From assembly GCA_937915885.1 (NCBI GenBank), contig CALGGP010000278.1, forward strand, positions 1 through 15,454: a stretch of 15,454 nt of DNA. Reading direction: 5' to 3'. Each line of letters starts with the position of its first letter. The stretch's first letter is position 1. The position numbers and the translations under genes are program-made. Of this stretch, positions 6,816 through 14,264 are shown in pieces. Source of the DNA: an uncultured Selenomonadales bacterium. Its GTDB lineage: Bacteria > Bacillota > Negativicutes > Selenomonadales > Selenomonadaceae. Below the pieces are notes generated by a model, which was not told the DNA's origin, did not search any database, and saw only the letters and a program-made list of their open reading frames with translations.

Positions 6816-7640
6816 TTAATGCGGCAGGCGCGCCCAACGCTCGGCAAATTCTTCGTCCGACATGCGTCCGTAATGCCGCATAAATTTTTTAAACCGTCGA
6901 TGCCCGTAGTCGCCGATCATCAAGCCCATGTTGAGCCGCGGGATCGACCACCGCGCGGAGCGATCAAACATGCCGTCGTCAAGCACGTCGACGATAAACG
7001 CCGCCCCATATCCCGCATCGATCACGCCGTCGATCACCGTCCGATTATAATCGCCGTACGGATATGAAAACAGTCGCACCGAGCGCCCGCTCAATTCCTC
7101 GATCCGCGTCTTTGAATTTTTTATCTCCGCCTCTAATTCCTCCGACGAGATTTTTGTCAAATACGGGTGGCTCAACGTATGCGATTCGAGCGCGAATTTC
7201 GGATTCGTCGACAGTTCCTTCAATTGTTCCGCCGTCGCATGATAATAGTCGCGCGACAACGTTTTGCCGATGCTGTCAACTATCACGAAGAACACCGCCG
7301 ACATGCCCCGCGCCTCGAGTTCCGGCGCCGCGTATTTTATATTCCCGCCGTATGCGTCGTCGAATGTGATCAGCACAGATTTTTTCGGGAACGGCTCACC
7401 GCGCTCGAGATACGACAAAAATTCTTCCGTTGACAGCGTCCGCCAACCGTGCGACTTCAACCAATCGAGCTGATATCGAAATTCCGCAATCGACACATCA
7501 AAGCCTTCCATCACCGGTTGCGCCTTGACATCGTGATAGATCAGCACCGGCGGGAAATACGACCGATCCTCGACCGGTTCAGCCTCTGCGCTCGACAGCA
7601 TCAGCGCCGACATTAACAGCGATAAAAAAAATTTTTTCAG
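6816..7640 (-). CDS. Secreted polysaccharide deacetylase (NodB/CE4 family), apparent CTG start
   Basis: Predicted exported or membrane-tethered metal-dependent deacetylase that removes acetyl groups from a cell-wall or extracellular polysaccharide; the substrate is not evident. From the chosen start it has 274 residues: a signal peptide (about 1-20, KKFFLSLLM...SSAEA), then the NodB domain with LIYHDVK, the metal/base pair Asp94-Asp95 in ITFDDAY, the His pair in SHTLSHP (154, 158), and SYPYGDYN at 192-199. All catalytic motifs are intact. GAGGAGG sits 8 bases before a CTG codon followed by a normal signal peptide; no ATG, GTG or TTG occurs in frame nearby. The longer frame from an ATG at 7787 would translate through the repeat element and is rejected. 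A paralogue lies directly upstream; argG follows 32 bases downstream. Confidence 0.85.
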   Translation of the reverse strand: MKKFFLSLLMSALMLSSAEAEPVEDRSYFPPVLIYHDVKAQPVMEGFDVSIAEFRYQLDWLKSHGWRTLSTEEFLSYLERGEPFPKKSVLITFDDAYGGNIKYAAPELEARGMSAVFFVIVDSIGKTLSRDYYHATAEQLKELSTNPKFALESHTLSHPYLTKISSEELEAEIKNSKTRIEELSGRSVRLFSYPYGDYNRTVIDGVIDAGYGAAFIVDVLDDGMFDRSARWSIPRLNMGLMIGDYGHRRFKKFMRHYGRMSDEEFAERWARLPH

Positions 7641-7701
7641 TGCCGAGCCCTCCTCAATAATTTTGTCCGCCGCCCGTTTTGTCCGACGGACGGATTTATG
7701 A

Positions 7702-7778
7702 GGGCGCCGCCGTCGCCCCCGCCCCCGAACGGCAGCGCCCAACTGAGGACGAAGTTCCCACCCGCGACGTCGGCGCCC
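7702..7778 (-). repeat. Dispersed GC-rich element, copy B (inverted)
   Basis: Second copy of the element, in minus orientation. Reverse-complemented it reads GGGCGCCGACG, CGGGTGGGAAC, TTGGGCG, GGCGGG, CGGCGGCGCCC in the same order as copies A, C and D. Terminal inverted repeats GGGCGCC/GGCGCCC are intact. It lies in the 168-base gap between the two deacetylase genes, 61 bases upstream of the downstream gene's start. Between element and gene there is also a repeated TTTTGTCCG (twice within about 25 bases). Confidence 0.85.
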
Positions 7779-7784
7779 ACTATT

Positions 7785-7810
7785 CAATTCCTAATTCCTA
7801 ATTCCTAATT
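7785..7810. repeat. Short tandem repeat, unit AATTCCT
   Basis: Three perfect copies of a 7-base unit followed by AATTA, lying at the very end of the upstream deacetylase gene (its TAA is inside the last partial unit) and next to repeat copy B. Looks like slippage-generated sequence; no function seen. Confidence 0.8.
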
Positions 7811-8624
7811 ATCCAAGCGGCTGCCAACGCTCCGCAAACGCCTCGGGCAGCATTTTTTTATAGTTCCTCACGAACTGCTTGAATAATTTTTGATGATCGG
7901 CGCACACTTCCAAGCCCATATAAATCCTCGGCACCGACCAACGCGCCTCTCGATCGAACAGCCCGCGATCGTTCACCGCAAAGCCGACCTCATAGCCCGC
8001 CGCCTTCGACGCATCGATCACCGCTTGATCATAATCGCCGTACGGATATGCGATCGCTCGCACCGTCCGACCCGTCAATTTTTCCAGCGCCGCCTTTGAT
8101 TCCTCGAGCTCGGCTTTCAATTCCTCCGCCGACAATTGATCCAAATGCGGGTGGCTCATCGTGTGCGATTCGAGCGAAAAGCACTCCGACGACGCCAACG
8201 TTTTTACTTCCGCCTCCGTCATATACGGATAACCCTCGAGCGCCGTTCCGATCAGATTCGGATTAATGAAGAACGTCGCGTGCATTCCCCGATCTCTGAG
8301 CTCCCGCGCCGCATACAGTCCCGCGCCCTGATATCCGTCGTCGAATGTGATCAGCACCGTGTTTGACGGAAATTTTTTGCCGCTCTCGACCGTTTCTATG
8401 AACTCATCCATCGACAGCGTCTCGTAGCCGTTTTTCTGCAGCCATTTGATTTGCTCGACGAAGTCTTTGATCGTCACGTCGAATTTGTTCAGCGCGAATA
8501 ATTTTATGTCGTGATACATGATCACCGGCGGGAAATACGACCGATCCTCCGTCGCCGCCTCAATCCGCGCGGAGCCGATTAATATTACTGCCAACAGGAG
8601 TGCGATCGAAAAAATTTTTCTCAA
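7809..8624 (-). CDS. Secreted polysaccharide deacetylase (NodB/CE4 family)
   Basis: Paralogue of the next gene downstream, with the same layout and length (271 residues). The signal peptide is MRKIFSIALLLAVILIG to about residue 24; the NodB domain shows IMYHDIK, Asp95-Asp96 in ITFDDGY, His154 and His158 in SHTMSHP, and AYPYGDYD at 192-199, followed by ARWSVPRIYMG. Both paralogues share EDRSYFPPV directly after the signal peptide. The start is TTG at 8624 with TAGGAGG 9 bases upstream. It lies between argF and argG and is flanked by one repeat element on each side (copies C and B). The pair probably arose by local duplication, perhaps including the element. Role probably cell-wall or exopolysaccharide modification; no functional tie to arginine is evident. 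Confidence 0.9.
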   Translation of the reverse strand: MRKIFSIALLLAVILIGSARIEAATEDRSYFPPVIMYHDIKLFALNKFDVTIKDFVEQIKWLQKNGYETLSMDEFIETVESGKKFPSNTVLITFDDGYQGAGLYAARELRDRGMHATFFINPNLIGTALEGYPYMTEAEVKTLASSECFSLESHTMSHPHLDQLSAEELKAELEESKAALEKLTGRTVRAIAYPYGDYDQAVIDASKAAGYEVGFAVNDRGLFDREARWSVPRIYMGLEVCADHQKLFKQFVRNYKKMLPEAFAERWQPLG

Positions 8625-8652
8625 CGCTTGCCGCCTCCTAAATTTTTTATGA

Positions 8653-8731
8653 GGGCGCCGCCGGCGCGGGGTGGGCATGCTGTCATATGTTGGGCGCCGT
8701 GCTCGGAGGGTGGGAGCGTCGACGGCGCCCC
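8653..8731 (+). repeat. Dispersed GC-rich element, copy C
   Basis: Complete copy, 79 bases, with left terminal repeat GGGCGCCG at 8653-8660 and right CGGCGCCC at 8723-8730; interior blocks GCGGGGTGGG, TTGGGCGCCG and GTGGGAGCG match the other copies. It sits in the 129-base gap between the argF stop and the start of the deacetylase gene, 28 bases from the latter. It could form a long GC hairpin in the argF transcript but lacks a following T-run, so I do not call it a terminator. Confidence 0.85.
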
Positions 8732-8753
8732 ATGAGCTTCGATCGAAAAAAAT

Positions 8754-9686
8754 TCAATTGCCCATGGTCAAAACCATGATCGCCTTTTGCGTGTGCAGCC
8801 GATTTTCCGCCTCGTCGAAGATCACATTCGCATTCGCCTCGAATACTTCTTCCGTGATCTCCTCCCCGCGATACGCAGGAAGACAATGCATCACGATCGC
8901 ATTCTTATCCGCCGCCTTCAGCAACTTCGCGTTCACCTGATACGCCGCAAAAATTTTCTTCCGCACCTCATGCTCCGCCTCTTGCCCCATCGACGCCCAA
9001 GTGTCCGTCGCTATCACGTCCGCGCCTTCGACCGCCTTATACGGATCGTCCGTCCACTCGAGCACCGCGCCCGTCGACTTCGCATCGTCAAGCGCCAGCC
9101 CGAATATATTTTCATCGGGCTTATGCGTCGTCGGCGTCGCCACCGTCAAATTCATCCCGACCTTCGCCGCTCCGCACAAATACGAGTTCGTCATATTATT
9201 TCCGTCGCCCACATACGCCATCTTCAATCGACGCAAATTTTTACCCTTGTACTCGCGAATCGTCAACAAATCCGTCAGCACTTGGCACGGATGAAGTAAA
9301 TCCGTCAAGCCGTTGATGATCGGAATCGTCGCATACTCCGCCAATTCGAGCACGCGCTCATGCCCGAACGTCCGAATCATGATCCCGTCGAGATATCGCG
9401 ACAGCACTCGAGCCGTGTCTTTGATAGGTTCGCCGCGCCCCAATTGCAGATCGCGGTTCGATAAAAACAGCGCCGACCCTCCGAGCTGATACATTCCGAC
9501 TTCAAACGAGACCCGCGTCCGCGTCGACGACTTCTCGAAAATCATTCCGAGCGTTTTGCCCTCGAGCAATCGATGAGGCACTCCCGCGCGTTGCATCACT
9601 TTCAAATCGGCGGCGAGCGACAAAATTTCTTCGACTTCGTCCGCGCTCAGATCGTGGATTGACAACAGATTTTTGCCCTTCAACAT
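8754..9686 (-). CDS. argF: Ornithine carbamoyltransferase
   Basis: Makes citrulline from ornithine and carbamoyl phosphate. 310 residues from the chosen start, the usual family size. Motifs: carbamoyl-phosphate site SSTRTR at 53-58, HPCQ at 132-135, the ornithine-binding loop region DTWASMGQE near 228-236, and the HCLP cysteine loop at 267-270. ATG at 9686 is preferred because GGGAG lies 8 bases before it; the upstream in-frame ATG at 9701 provides that very GGGAG in its own codons and is a less likely start. It is separated from argD by a gene on the other strand, so it must have its own promoter (see 9725-9753). The sequence fits an anabolic enzyme inside an arg cluster; catabolic arcB cannot be excluded from sequence alone. 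Confidence 0.95.
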   Translation of the reverse strand: MLKGKNLLSIHDLSADEVEEILSLAADLKVMQRAGVPHRLLEGKTLGMIFEKSSTRTRVSFEVGMYQLGGSALFLSNRDLQLGRGEPIKDTARVLSRYLDGIMIRTFGHERVLELAEYATIPIINGLTDLLHPCQVLTDLLTIREYKGKNLRRLKMAYVGDGNNMTNSYLCGAAKVGMNLTVATPTTHKPDENIFGLALDDAKSTGAVLEWTDDPYKAVEGADVIATDTWASMGQEAEHEVRKKIFAAYQVNAKLLKAADKNAIVMHCLPAYRGEEITEEVFEANANVIFDEAENRLHTQKAIMVLTMGN

Positions 9687-9724
9687 CAACTTCACTCCCA
9701 TTGACAATGATTTTAATCGGCGAA

Positions 9725-9753
9725 AGTCTAGCACAAAAAAAAATATTGATCAA
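9725..9753 (-). promoter_or_regulatory. Predicted argF promoter with palindrome over the -35
   Basis: On the minus strand TTGATC (9753-9748), a 17-base spacer containing a T-run, and TAGACT (9730-9725) form a plausible sigma-70-type promoter about 40 bases before the argF start. The -35 is part of a perfect palindrome TTGATCA-T-TGATCAA at 9746-9760, a candidate operator. It does not clearly match an arginine-repressor box. Confidence 0.5.
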
Positions 9754-9774
9754 TGATCAAATGTCGCTTGCGCG

Positions 9775-9804
9775 GTGACAACTTCCGCGCTTCAATGGTA
9801 TATT
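9775..9804 (+). promoter_or_regulatory. Predicted promoter of the vWA gene
   Basis: GTGACA (9775-9780), 18-base spacer, TATATT (9799-9804). Each hexamer matches the sigma-70 consensus at five of six positions. Transcription would begin near 9811, leaving a leader of about 110 bases. It runs divergently from the argF promoter, with their upstream edges about 20 bases apart. Confidence 0.5.
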
Positions 9805-9813
9805 ATCAGCCCA

Positions 9814-9893
9814 ACGATTGAGCGTCGGCAATTGCCATGGGCGGACGTTGAGCGTCGGCAGTATGCAATACTGCCAAGGGTGGGTAGGCGGGA
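9814..9893 (+). repeat. Two imperfect direct-repeat units with hairpins in the vWA leader
   Basis: Two units each contain TTGAGCGTCGGCA followed by a palindrome. The first palindrome is GGCAATTGCC (9827-9836), enclosed by GCCC/GGGC (9809-9812 and 9839-9842). The second is GGCAGTAT-GCA-ATACTGCC (9857-9875), an 8-bp perfect stem. The unit ends with GGGTGGGTAGGCGGGAG, recalling the G-rich blocks of the dispersed element. It lies between the predicted promoter and the ribosome binding site of the vWA gene and would be transcribed. It could be a regulatory leader or simply another repeat insertion. Confidence 0.6.
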
Positions 9894-9923
9894 GAAAAAA
9901 TTTTTGAAGGGAGATCGATAGCG

Positions 9924-10592
9924 ATGGCGGAAAATAATTTGACAGAGGTCGTCTTCATTCTTGACAAGAGCGGCTCGATGTGGGAGCTGCGCGACGACAC
10001 AATCGGCGGCTTCAATTCGATGCTCGAAAAGCAGAAAGCGACCGACAATCAAGTGCTCGTGTCGACGATTTTGTTTGACGACGTGCTGAAGGTGGTGCAC
10101 GATCGAGTGCCGATTGCGGAGGTTAAGCCGATGACGCGCGAGGATTACGATCCCGACGGTTGCACGGCGTTGCTCGACGCCATGGGCTCGACAATCAAAC
10201 ACATACAAAAAATTCATAAGTACGCGCGCGAAGAGGATCGTCCGGCGAAGACGCTGTTCATCATCACGACGGATGGCATGGAAAATTCGAGCACGCGCTT
10301 CAGCTCCGCCGACGTAAAGAAATTGGTCGAGGCGCAAAAGGAGATCGGCTGGGAGTTTTTGTTCGTCGGCGCCAACATCGACGCGATCGAGACGGCGGGG
10401 CGCTTCGGCATCGCCGCCAACCGCGCGGTGAATTATCACAGCGATCACATCGGCACGCGCAAGGCGTTTGACGCGTTCGGCGGTCTGATGTATTGCTTCG
10501 CGGCGGCGCCGATTGGTGCGGCGCGGGCTTTCGACGAGAGTATGTTGGACGATCTCAAAAAAGATTTCGAGGAGCGCAATCCGAATAAATGA
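9924..10592 (+). CDS. von Willebrand factor A domain protein (TerY-like)
   Basis: A 222-residue cytoplasmic protein that is almost entirely one vWA domain. The metal-ion-dependent adhesion site is complete: DKSGS at 14-18, Thr81 in DGCTALLDA, and Asp117 in ITTDGMEN. No signal peptide or membrane segment is present. It resembles the stand-alone vWA proteins (TerY class) that act in stress-response or chaperone-like complexes; the exact role is unknown and no ter genes or partner are visible here. ATG at 9924 is preceded by AAGGGAG 10 bases upstream. It is the only plus-strand gene inside the arg cluster, divergent from argF and convergent with argD, whose stop is only 4 bases away, leaving no room for a terminator between them. 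It looks like an insertion that split argJBD from argF. Confidence 0.85.
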   Translation: MAENNLTEVVFILDKSGSMWELRDDTIGGFNSMLEKQKATDNQVLVSTILFDDVLKVVHDRVPIAEVKPMTREDYDPDGCTALLDAMGSTIKHIQKIHKYAREEDRPAKTLFIITTDGMENSSTRFSSADVKKLVEAQKEIGWEFLFVGANIDAIETAGRFGIAANRAVNYHSDHIGTRKAFDAFGGLMYCFAAAPIGAARAFDESMLDDLKKDFEERNPNK

Positions 10593-10596
10593 TCGA

Positions 10597-11808
10597 TCAG
10601 AGCGACTGCGCGAGGACGGCGTCGAGCACGTCAATAACTTCGTCGACGTGAGTTTTCTCGATGATCAACGGCGGAACGAAACGCAACACTTTACCGACGG
10701 TGCAATTAATGATAGCGCCGCGCTTCATACAATCGGCGACGATCTCAACGCCGGTTTTTTTATTGTCCGTCGACAGCTCCGCGCCGAGCAATAATCCCTT
10801 GCCTCTGACTTCGGTGATCAGCGTCGGATATTTTTGTTGGAGATCGAGCAGTCGACCCTTGAAATAATTTCCGATCTCGACGACGTGATCCAAAAATTTT
10901 TGTTCGGGAACGGTATCGAGCACCACATTAGCCGCCGCGCATGCCAACGGATTGCCTCCGAAAGTCGTACCGTGATCGCCGGGCTTGAATGCCTGCGCGA
11001 CTTCCTCCGTGACGATGAACGCGCCGATCGGCACGCCGCCCGCGAGACCTTTAGCCAGCGTGACGATGTCGGGCTTGACGCCGTAATTTTCATAGGCAAA
11101 AAATTTTCCGCTCCGACCGATCCCCGCCTGAATCTCGTCGAGAATCAACAGCGCTTGATATCGATCGCATAACTCACGGACGCGTTTCAAATAATCGTCC
11201 TTCGGAGGATACACGCCGCCTTCGCCCTGAATCGTCTCGAGCATCACCGCGCACGTCTTGTCGCTCATCAGCCGCTCGAGCTCTTCAATGTCGTTGTAAT
11301 GAACATAATCGAAGCCGGCGGGCAACGGCTCAAATCCTTTGTGATATTTCGGTTGCCCCGTCGCCGTCAACGTCGCGAGCGTCCGACCGTGGAAGCTGTC
11401 CCACGCCGTAATTATTTGAGATTTATCGGGAGCGATCGAGTGCGCAAACTTCCGCGCGATTTTGATTGCGCCTTCGTTGGCTTCGGCGCCGGAGTTGGCG
11501 AAAAACGCGCGGTCGAGTCCCGAAAGTTTGACGAGCTTCGACGCGGCGTCGGCTTGCGGCTGAGTGTAATAGAGATTGGAAATGTGAATGACGCGCGCGG
11601 CTTGAGCGGCAATCGCGTCGACGAGCGGCTTGTAATTGTGACCGAGCACGTTGACGGCAATCCCGCCGAGAAAATCTATATACTTGTCGCCGTCGACGGA
11701 GTAAACGTAGGGACCTTCGCCGCGCTCGACGACGAGATTGTATCGATTGAACACCGGCAGATAATTTTTTTGATCCCTGTCGACGATCTGTTGAGCAGTA
11801 TCTTTCAA
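10597..11808 (-). CDS. argD: Acetylornithine aminotransferase
   Basis: PLP-dependent class III aminotransferase that converts N-acetylglutamate semialdehyde to N-acetylornithine with glutamate as donor. 403 residues, full length. FFANSGAEANE at 102-112, LDEIQAGIGRSG at 223-234 (Asp224 contacts PLP) and LAKGLAGG with the Schiff-base Lys253 are present. The start is TTG at 11808; an AGGGGG sequence lies 8 bases upstream and overlaps the argB stop codon (TAG), so translation is probably coupled to argB. It converges with the vWA gene 4 bases beyond its stop. The family also includes succinyldiaminopimelate aminotransferase, so a second role in lysine synthesis is possible. Confidence 0.96.
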   Translation of the reverse strand: MKDTAQQIVDRDQKNYLPVFNRYNLVVERGEGPYVYSVDGDKYIDFLGGIAVNVLGHNYKPLVDAIAAQAARVIHISNLYYTQPQADAASKLVKLSGLDRAFFANSGAEANEGAIKIARKFAHSIAPDKSQIITAWDSFHGRTLATLTATGQPKYHKGFEPLPAGFDYVHYNDIEELERLMSDKTCAVMLETIQGEGGVYPPKDDYLKRVRELCDRYQALLILDEIQAGIGRSGKFFAYENYGVKPDIVTLAKGLAGGVPIGAFIVTEEVAQAFKPGDHGTTFGGNPLACAAANVVLDTVPEQKFLDHVVEIGNYFKGRLLDLQQKYPTLITEVRGKGLLLGAELSTDNKKTGVEIVADCMKRGAIINCTVGKVLRFVPPLIIEKTHVDEVIDVLDAVLAQSL

Positions 11809-11819
11809 AAAAAAACCCC

Positions 11820-12704
11820 CTATTCGACTTGAGTGCCGATGCCGTGATCGGTGAACAGCTCGAGAATGATCGAGTGCGGCAGGCGTCCGTCAATGATGTG
11901 CGTCTTTTTCGTGCCGCCCGCGATCGAGCGCAAACACGCTTCGACCTTCGGGATCATGCCGCCCGCGATCACGCCATCGCGGATCATCTGTCGAGCCTCG
12001 TCCGCTTTCAACGTCGACACGAACGACGATTTGTCCTCAAAATTTTTGTAGACGCCCTCGGTGTCCGTCAACAGTAAAAGTTTTTCCGCCTTCAACGCGC
12101 CCGCGATATCCGCCGCGACATAATCAGCATTGATGTTATAACTCTCGCCGTGCTCGCCCACGCCGATCGGCGCAATCACCGGCACATAATCTTTGCTCAA
12201 CAAATCCTCGACAATCGTGATGTCAATGTGTTTCGCCTTGCCGACGTAGCCGATATCGACCTTCGTCTTCTCGCCCGCCTCGTACACCGTCGCCAATTTT
12301 TTTTCCGCTTGGATCAAGCCCGCGTCCTTGCCGCTCAACCCAACCGCGCGGAGCCCTCGACGATTGAGCAGCGTCACGATCTCCGAATTGATCTTGCCGT
12401 CGAGAACCATCTCCGCGATCTCGACCGTCTCTTCGTCCGTCACGCGCAAACCGCTCACGAACGACGACTCCTTGCCGACTTTTTTTAGGAAGCCCGTGAT
12501 CTCCGGACCGCCGCCGTGCACGATCACCACTCGAATCCCGACGAATTTCATCAGCGCTATATCCTGCATCACTTTGTCTTTGAGCTCGTCGTTGACCATC
12601 GCGTTGCCGCCGTATTTGATCACCACCGTCTTGCCGAAAAACTCTTGGATATACGGGAGCGCCTCAACCAGGATCGATGCCCGATCCGTCGCCGAAAATT
12701 GCAT
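11820..12704 (-). CDS. argB: Acetylglutamate kinase
   Basis: Phosphorylates N-acetylglutamate, the second step and, in organisms with the acetyl cycle, the usual point of feedback inhibition by arginine. 294 residues with VVIKYGGNAM at 27-36, VHGGGPEI at 62-69 and GMIPKVEA near the C-terminal region. The N-terminal helix (about residues 3-24, before KTVVIKYGG) is of the kind seen in arginine-inhibited hexameric enzymes, so feedback control is plausible (inference). ATG at 12704 was chosen because GAGG lies 8 bases before it and overlaps the argJ TGA; an in-frame GTG at 12713 has no proper ribosome binding site. Start lies 10 bases after the argJ stop; argD follows after 11 bases. Confidence 0.96.
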   Translation of the reverse strand: MQFSATDRASILVEALPYIQEFFGKTVVIKYGGNAMVNDELKDKVMQDIALMKFVGIRVVIVHGGGPEITGFLKKVGKESSFVSGLRVTDEETVEIAEMVLDGKINSEIVTLLNRRGLRAVGLSGKDAGLIQAEKKLATVYEAGEKTKVDIGYVGKAKHIDITIVEDLLSKDYVPVIAPIGVGEHGESYNINADYVAADIAGALKAEKLLLLTDTEGVYKNFEDKSSFVSTLKADEARQMIRDGVIAGGMIPKVEACLRSIAGGTKKTHIIDGRLPHSIILELFTDHGIGTQVE

Positions 12705-12714
12705 CGCCGTCACC

Positions 12715-13926
12715 TCACGTGTGATATTCGCCGTTGATCTTGACGTACTCGTAGGACAGATCGCACGTCCACACCGTTGCCTCGCTGTCGCCCTCGCCCA
12801 GATCGATATCGATCACGATGTCGTGAGCCGCCATAACTTTTTTCAACGCGTCGGCGTCATACTCCGCGCCAACGCTGTGCGCATAAACGGGAATATCTCC
12901 AAACTTGACGATAGTTTTTTCGGGGCTCATCTTCACGCCCGAATATCCGACCGCGCAGATCACTCGCCCCCAATTCGGATCTTCGCCGAAGAACGCCGTC
13001 TTGACGAGCGGACTGTTGGCGACGCTCATTCCGACGCGTTTCGCATCGACAAACGACTCCGCCCCGTGGACGTGCACCGTCAAAAACTTCGACGCGCCCT
13101 CGCCGTCGGCGGCAATCCGTTTCGACAGCTCCGTGCAAACACTTTTGAGCGTGTCGTAGAATTTTTGATAGTCTTCGCCCTTGTCGACGATTTTTTTGTT
13201 ATCCGCCGCGCCGTTGGCAAGCACCACGACCATATCATTGGTGCTCATATCGCCGTCGACGCTGATCATATTGAAAGTGACTTCGTTGATCTCCGACAAC
13301 GCCGTCTGCAACAATTTCTGATCGATCGACGCGTCGGTCGTGATGAAACAAAGCATCGTCGCCATATCGGGACGAATCATGCCCGATCCCTTGGCAATCA
13401 CGCCGAAGCGCACTTCCTTGCCGCCGATCTCGACTTCGGTCGCGCACGTCTTTGAATAGGTGTCGGTGGTGATGATGGCATTGCCCGCGTTGACGGAGCC
13501 GTCGCGCGACAGCTCTTTGACGGCGGCTTTGATGCCCGACTCCATCTTATCCATCGGAAGGTGGACGCCGATCACGCCCGTCGATGCCACGATTACTTCA
13601 TTATCATGACAGTTGAGCTCGTGCGCGGCGATCTCGCACATCTTTTCGGCGTCGCGCAAGCCCTGCTCACCGGTACAAGCATTGGCGCAACCGGCGTTGG
13701 CGACGATCGCGCGCGCATTGCCGGTGCCGACGATGACTTTGCTGACGCGAATCGGAGCGGCGGCGACTTGGTTTTTTGTAAAGACGCCTGCGACGGCGGC
13801 GGGACGATCGGAATAAATGACGGCGACATCGAGATTGCCGCTTTTTTTGATGCCGGCGCGGACACCTGCGGCGGTGAAGCCGAGCGGATGAGCAACGCCC
13901 GCGAGTTTATGCTGTTCACTAAACAT
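12715..13926 (-). CDS. argJ: Bifunctional ornithine acetyltransferase / N-acetylglutamate synthase
   Basis: Transfers the acetyl group from acetylornithine to glutamate (acetyl cycle); many family members also make acetylglutamate from acetyl-CoA. 403 residues. The self-cleavage motif is present as KGSGMIRPDMATML (179-192): the precursor is expected to cut between Ala189 and Thr190, giving alpha and beta chains, with Thr190 as nucleophile. The oxyanion-hole region STGVIG is at 115-120. ATG at 13926 has AAGGGG 8 bases upstream and a good promoter just before it, so argJ is the first gene of this transcript. argC, which often precedes argJ, is not here. Whether it is mono- or bifunctional cannot be judged from sequence alone. 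Confidence 0.96.
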   Translation of the reverse strand: MFSEQHKLAGVAHPLGFTAAGVRAGIKKSGNLDVAVIYSDRPAAVAGVFTKNQVAAAPIRVSKVIVGTGNARAIVANAGCANACTGEQGLRDAEKMCEIAAHELNCHDNEVIVASTGVIGVHLPMDKMESGIKAAVKELSRDGSVNAGNAIITTDTYSKTCATEVEIGGKEVRFGVIAKGSGMIRPDMATMLCFITTDASIDQKLLQTALSEINEVTFNMISVDGDMSTNDMVVVLANGAADNKKIVDKGEDYQKFYDTLKSVCTELSKRIAADGEGASKFLTVHVHGAESFVDAKRVGMSVANSPLVKTAFFGEDPNWGRVICAVGYSGVKMSPEKTIVKFGDIPVYAHSVGAEYDADALKKVMAAHDIVIDIDLGEGDSEATVWTCDLSYEYVKINGEYHT

Positions 13927-13968
13927 TTAAATAGCCCCTTTCAATTGAGCGCTGAAAAAACTTTGCGC

Positions 13969-13997
13969 ATGATATCAGACTGCCGCATCAAAATCAA
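13969..13997 (-). promoter_or_regulatory. Predicted promoter of the argJBD operon
   Basis: On the minus strand TTGATT (13997-13992), a 17-base spacer and TATCAT (13974-13969) form a good sigma-70-type promoter. Transcription would start near 13962, giving a leader of about 35 bases before argJ. I see no convincing arginine-repressor operator by eye. Confidence 0.6.
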
Positions 13998-14060
13998 GAA
14001 AGCGGCTTGCATTTTGCCGCCGCGATCGTTAAACTGTTTCGCATATCGATTGATAAAAAA

Positions 14061-14262
14061 GAGGGCGCCGACGACGCAGATTTGTCCCGTCCGCCCACCT
14101 TTTGACAGCTACGTTGTCGATAGAAAAGCGGACGCCGACGACGCAGATTTGTCCCGTCCGCCCACCCTTTGACAGCTACGTTGTCGATAAAAAAGCGGAC
14201 GCCGACGACGCAGATTTGTCCCGTCCGCTCACCCTTTGACAGCTACGTTGTCGATAGAAAAA
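14061..14262 (+). repeat. Three 67-68-bp tandem direct repeats
   Basis: Units start at 14061, 14128 and 14195 and are nearly identical, with only a few differences. Each has a GC-rich left part beginning G(A/C)GG(G/A)CGCCGACGACGC, then AGATTTGTCCCGTCCGC, then TTGACAGCTACGTTGTCGAT and an A-run. In units 2 and 3 the outer GCGGACG pairs with an inner CGTCCGC (14128-14134 with 14155-14161; 14195-14201 with 14222-14228). The third unit runs straight into dispersed-element copy D, which shares the same opening bases. These repeats fill much of the 455-base gap between argJ and the plus-strand gene at 14382. Apart from them, copy D and the argJ promoter I see nothing else there. Confidence 0.9.
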
Positions 14263-14264
14263 GC

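Noticed and set aside
7641..7787. Upstream extension of the downstream deacetylase to an ATG at 7787
   Set aside because: It would read through repeat element B as an Arg-rich peptide placed before a signal peptide, and has no suitable ribosome binding site.
8653..8731. Rho-independent terminator for argF formed by element C
   Set aside because: The hairpin is GC-rich but no T-run follows it on the argF strand.
9792..10634. Minus-strand open frame opposite the vWA gene
   Set aside because: The plus-strand frame has an intact metal-binding vWA site, a promoter and a ribosome binding site; the antisense product shows nothing recognisable.
12328..13455. Long plus-strand open frame (375 codons) opposite argJ and argB
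   Set aside because: Product has no recognisable domain and is rich in Arg/His/Asp as expected for an antisense shadow of GC-rich genes; both minus-strand genes are clear.
13927..14060. Arginine-repressor box upstream of argJ
   Set aside because: No sequence resembling the TGAAT/ATTCA operator pattern could be seen by eye; a matrix scan would be needed.
14061..14262. CRISPR array
   Set aside because: The units are contiguous 67-bp direct repeats with no unique spacers, and no cas genes are nearby.
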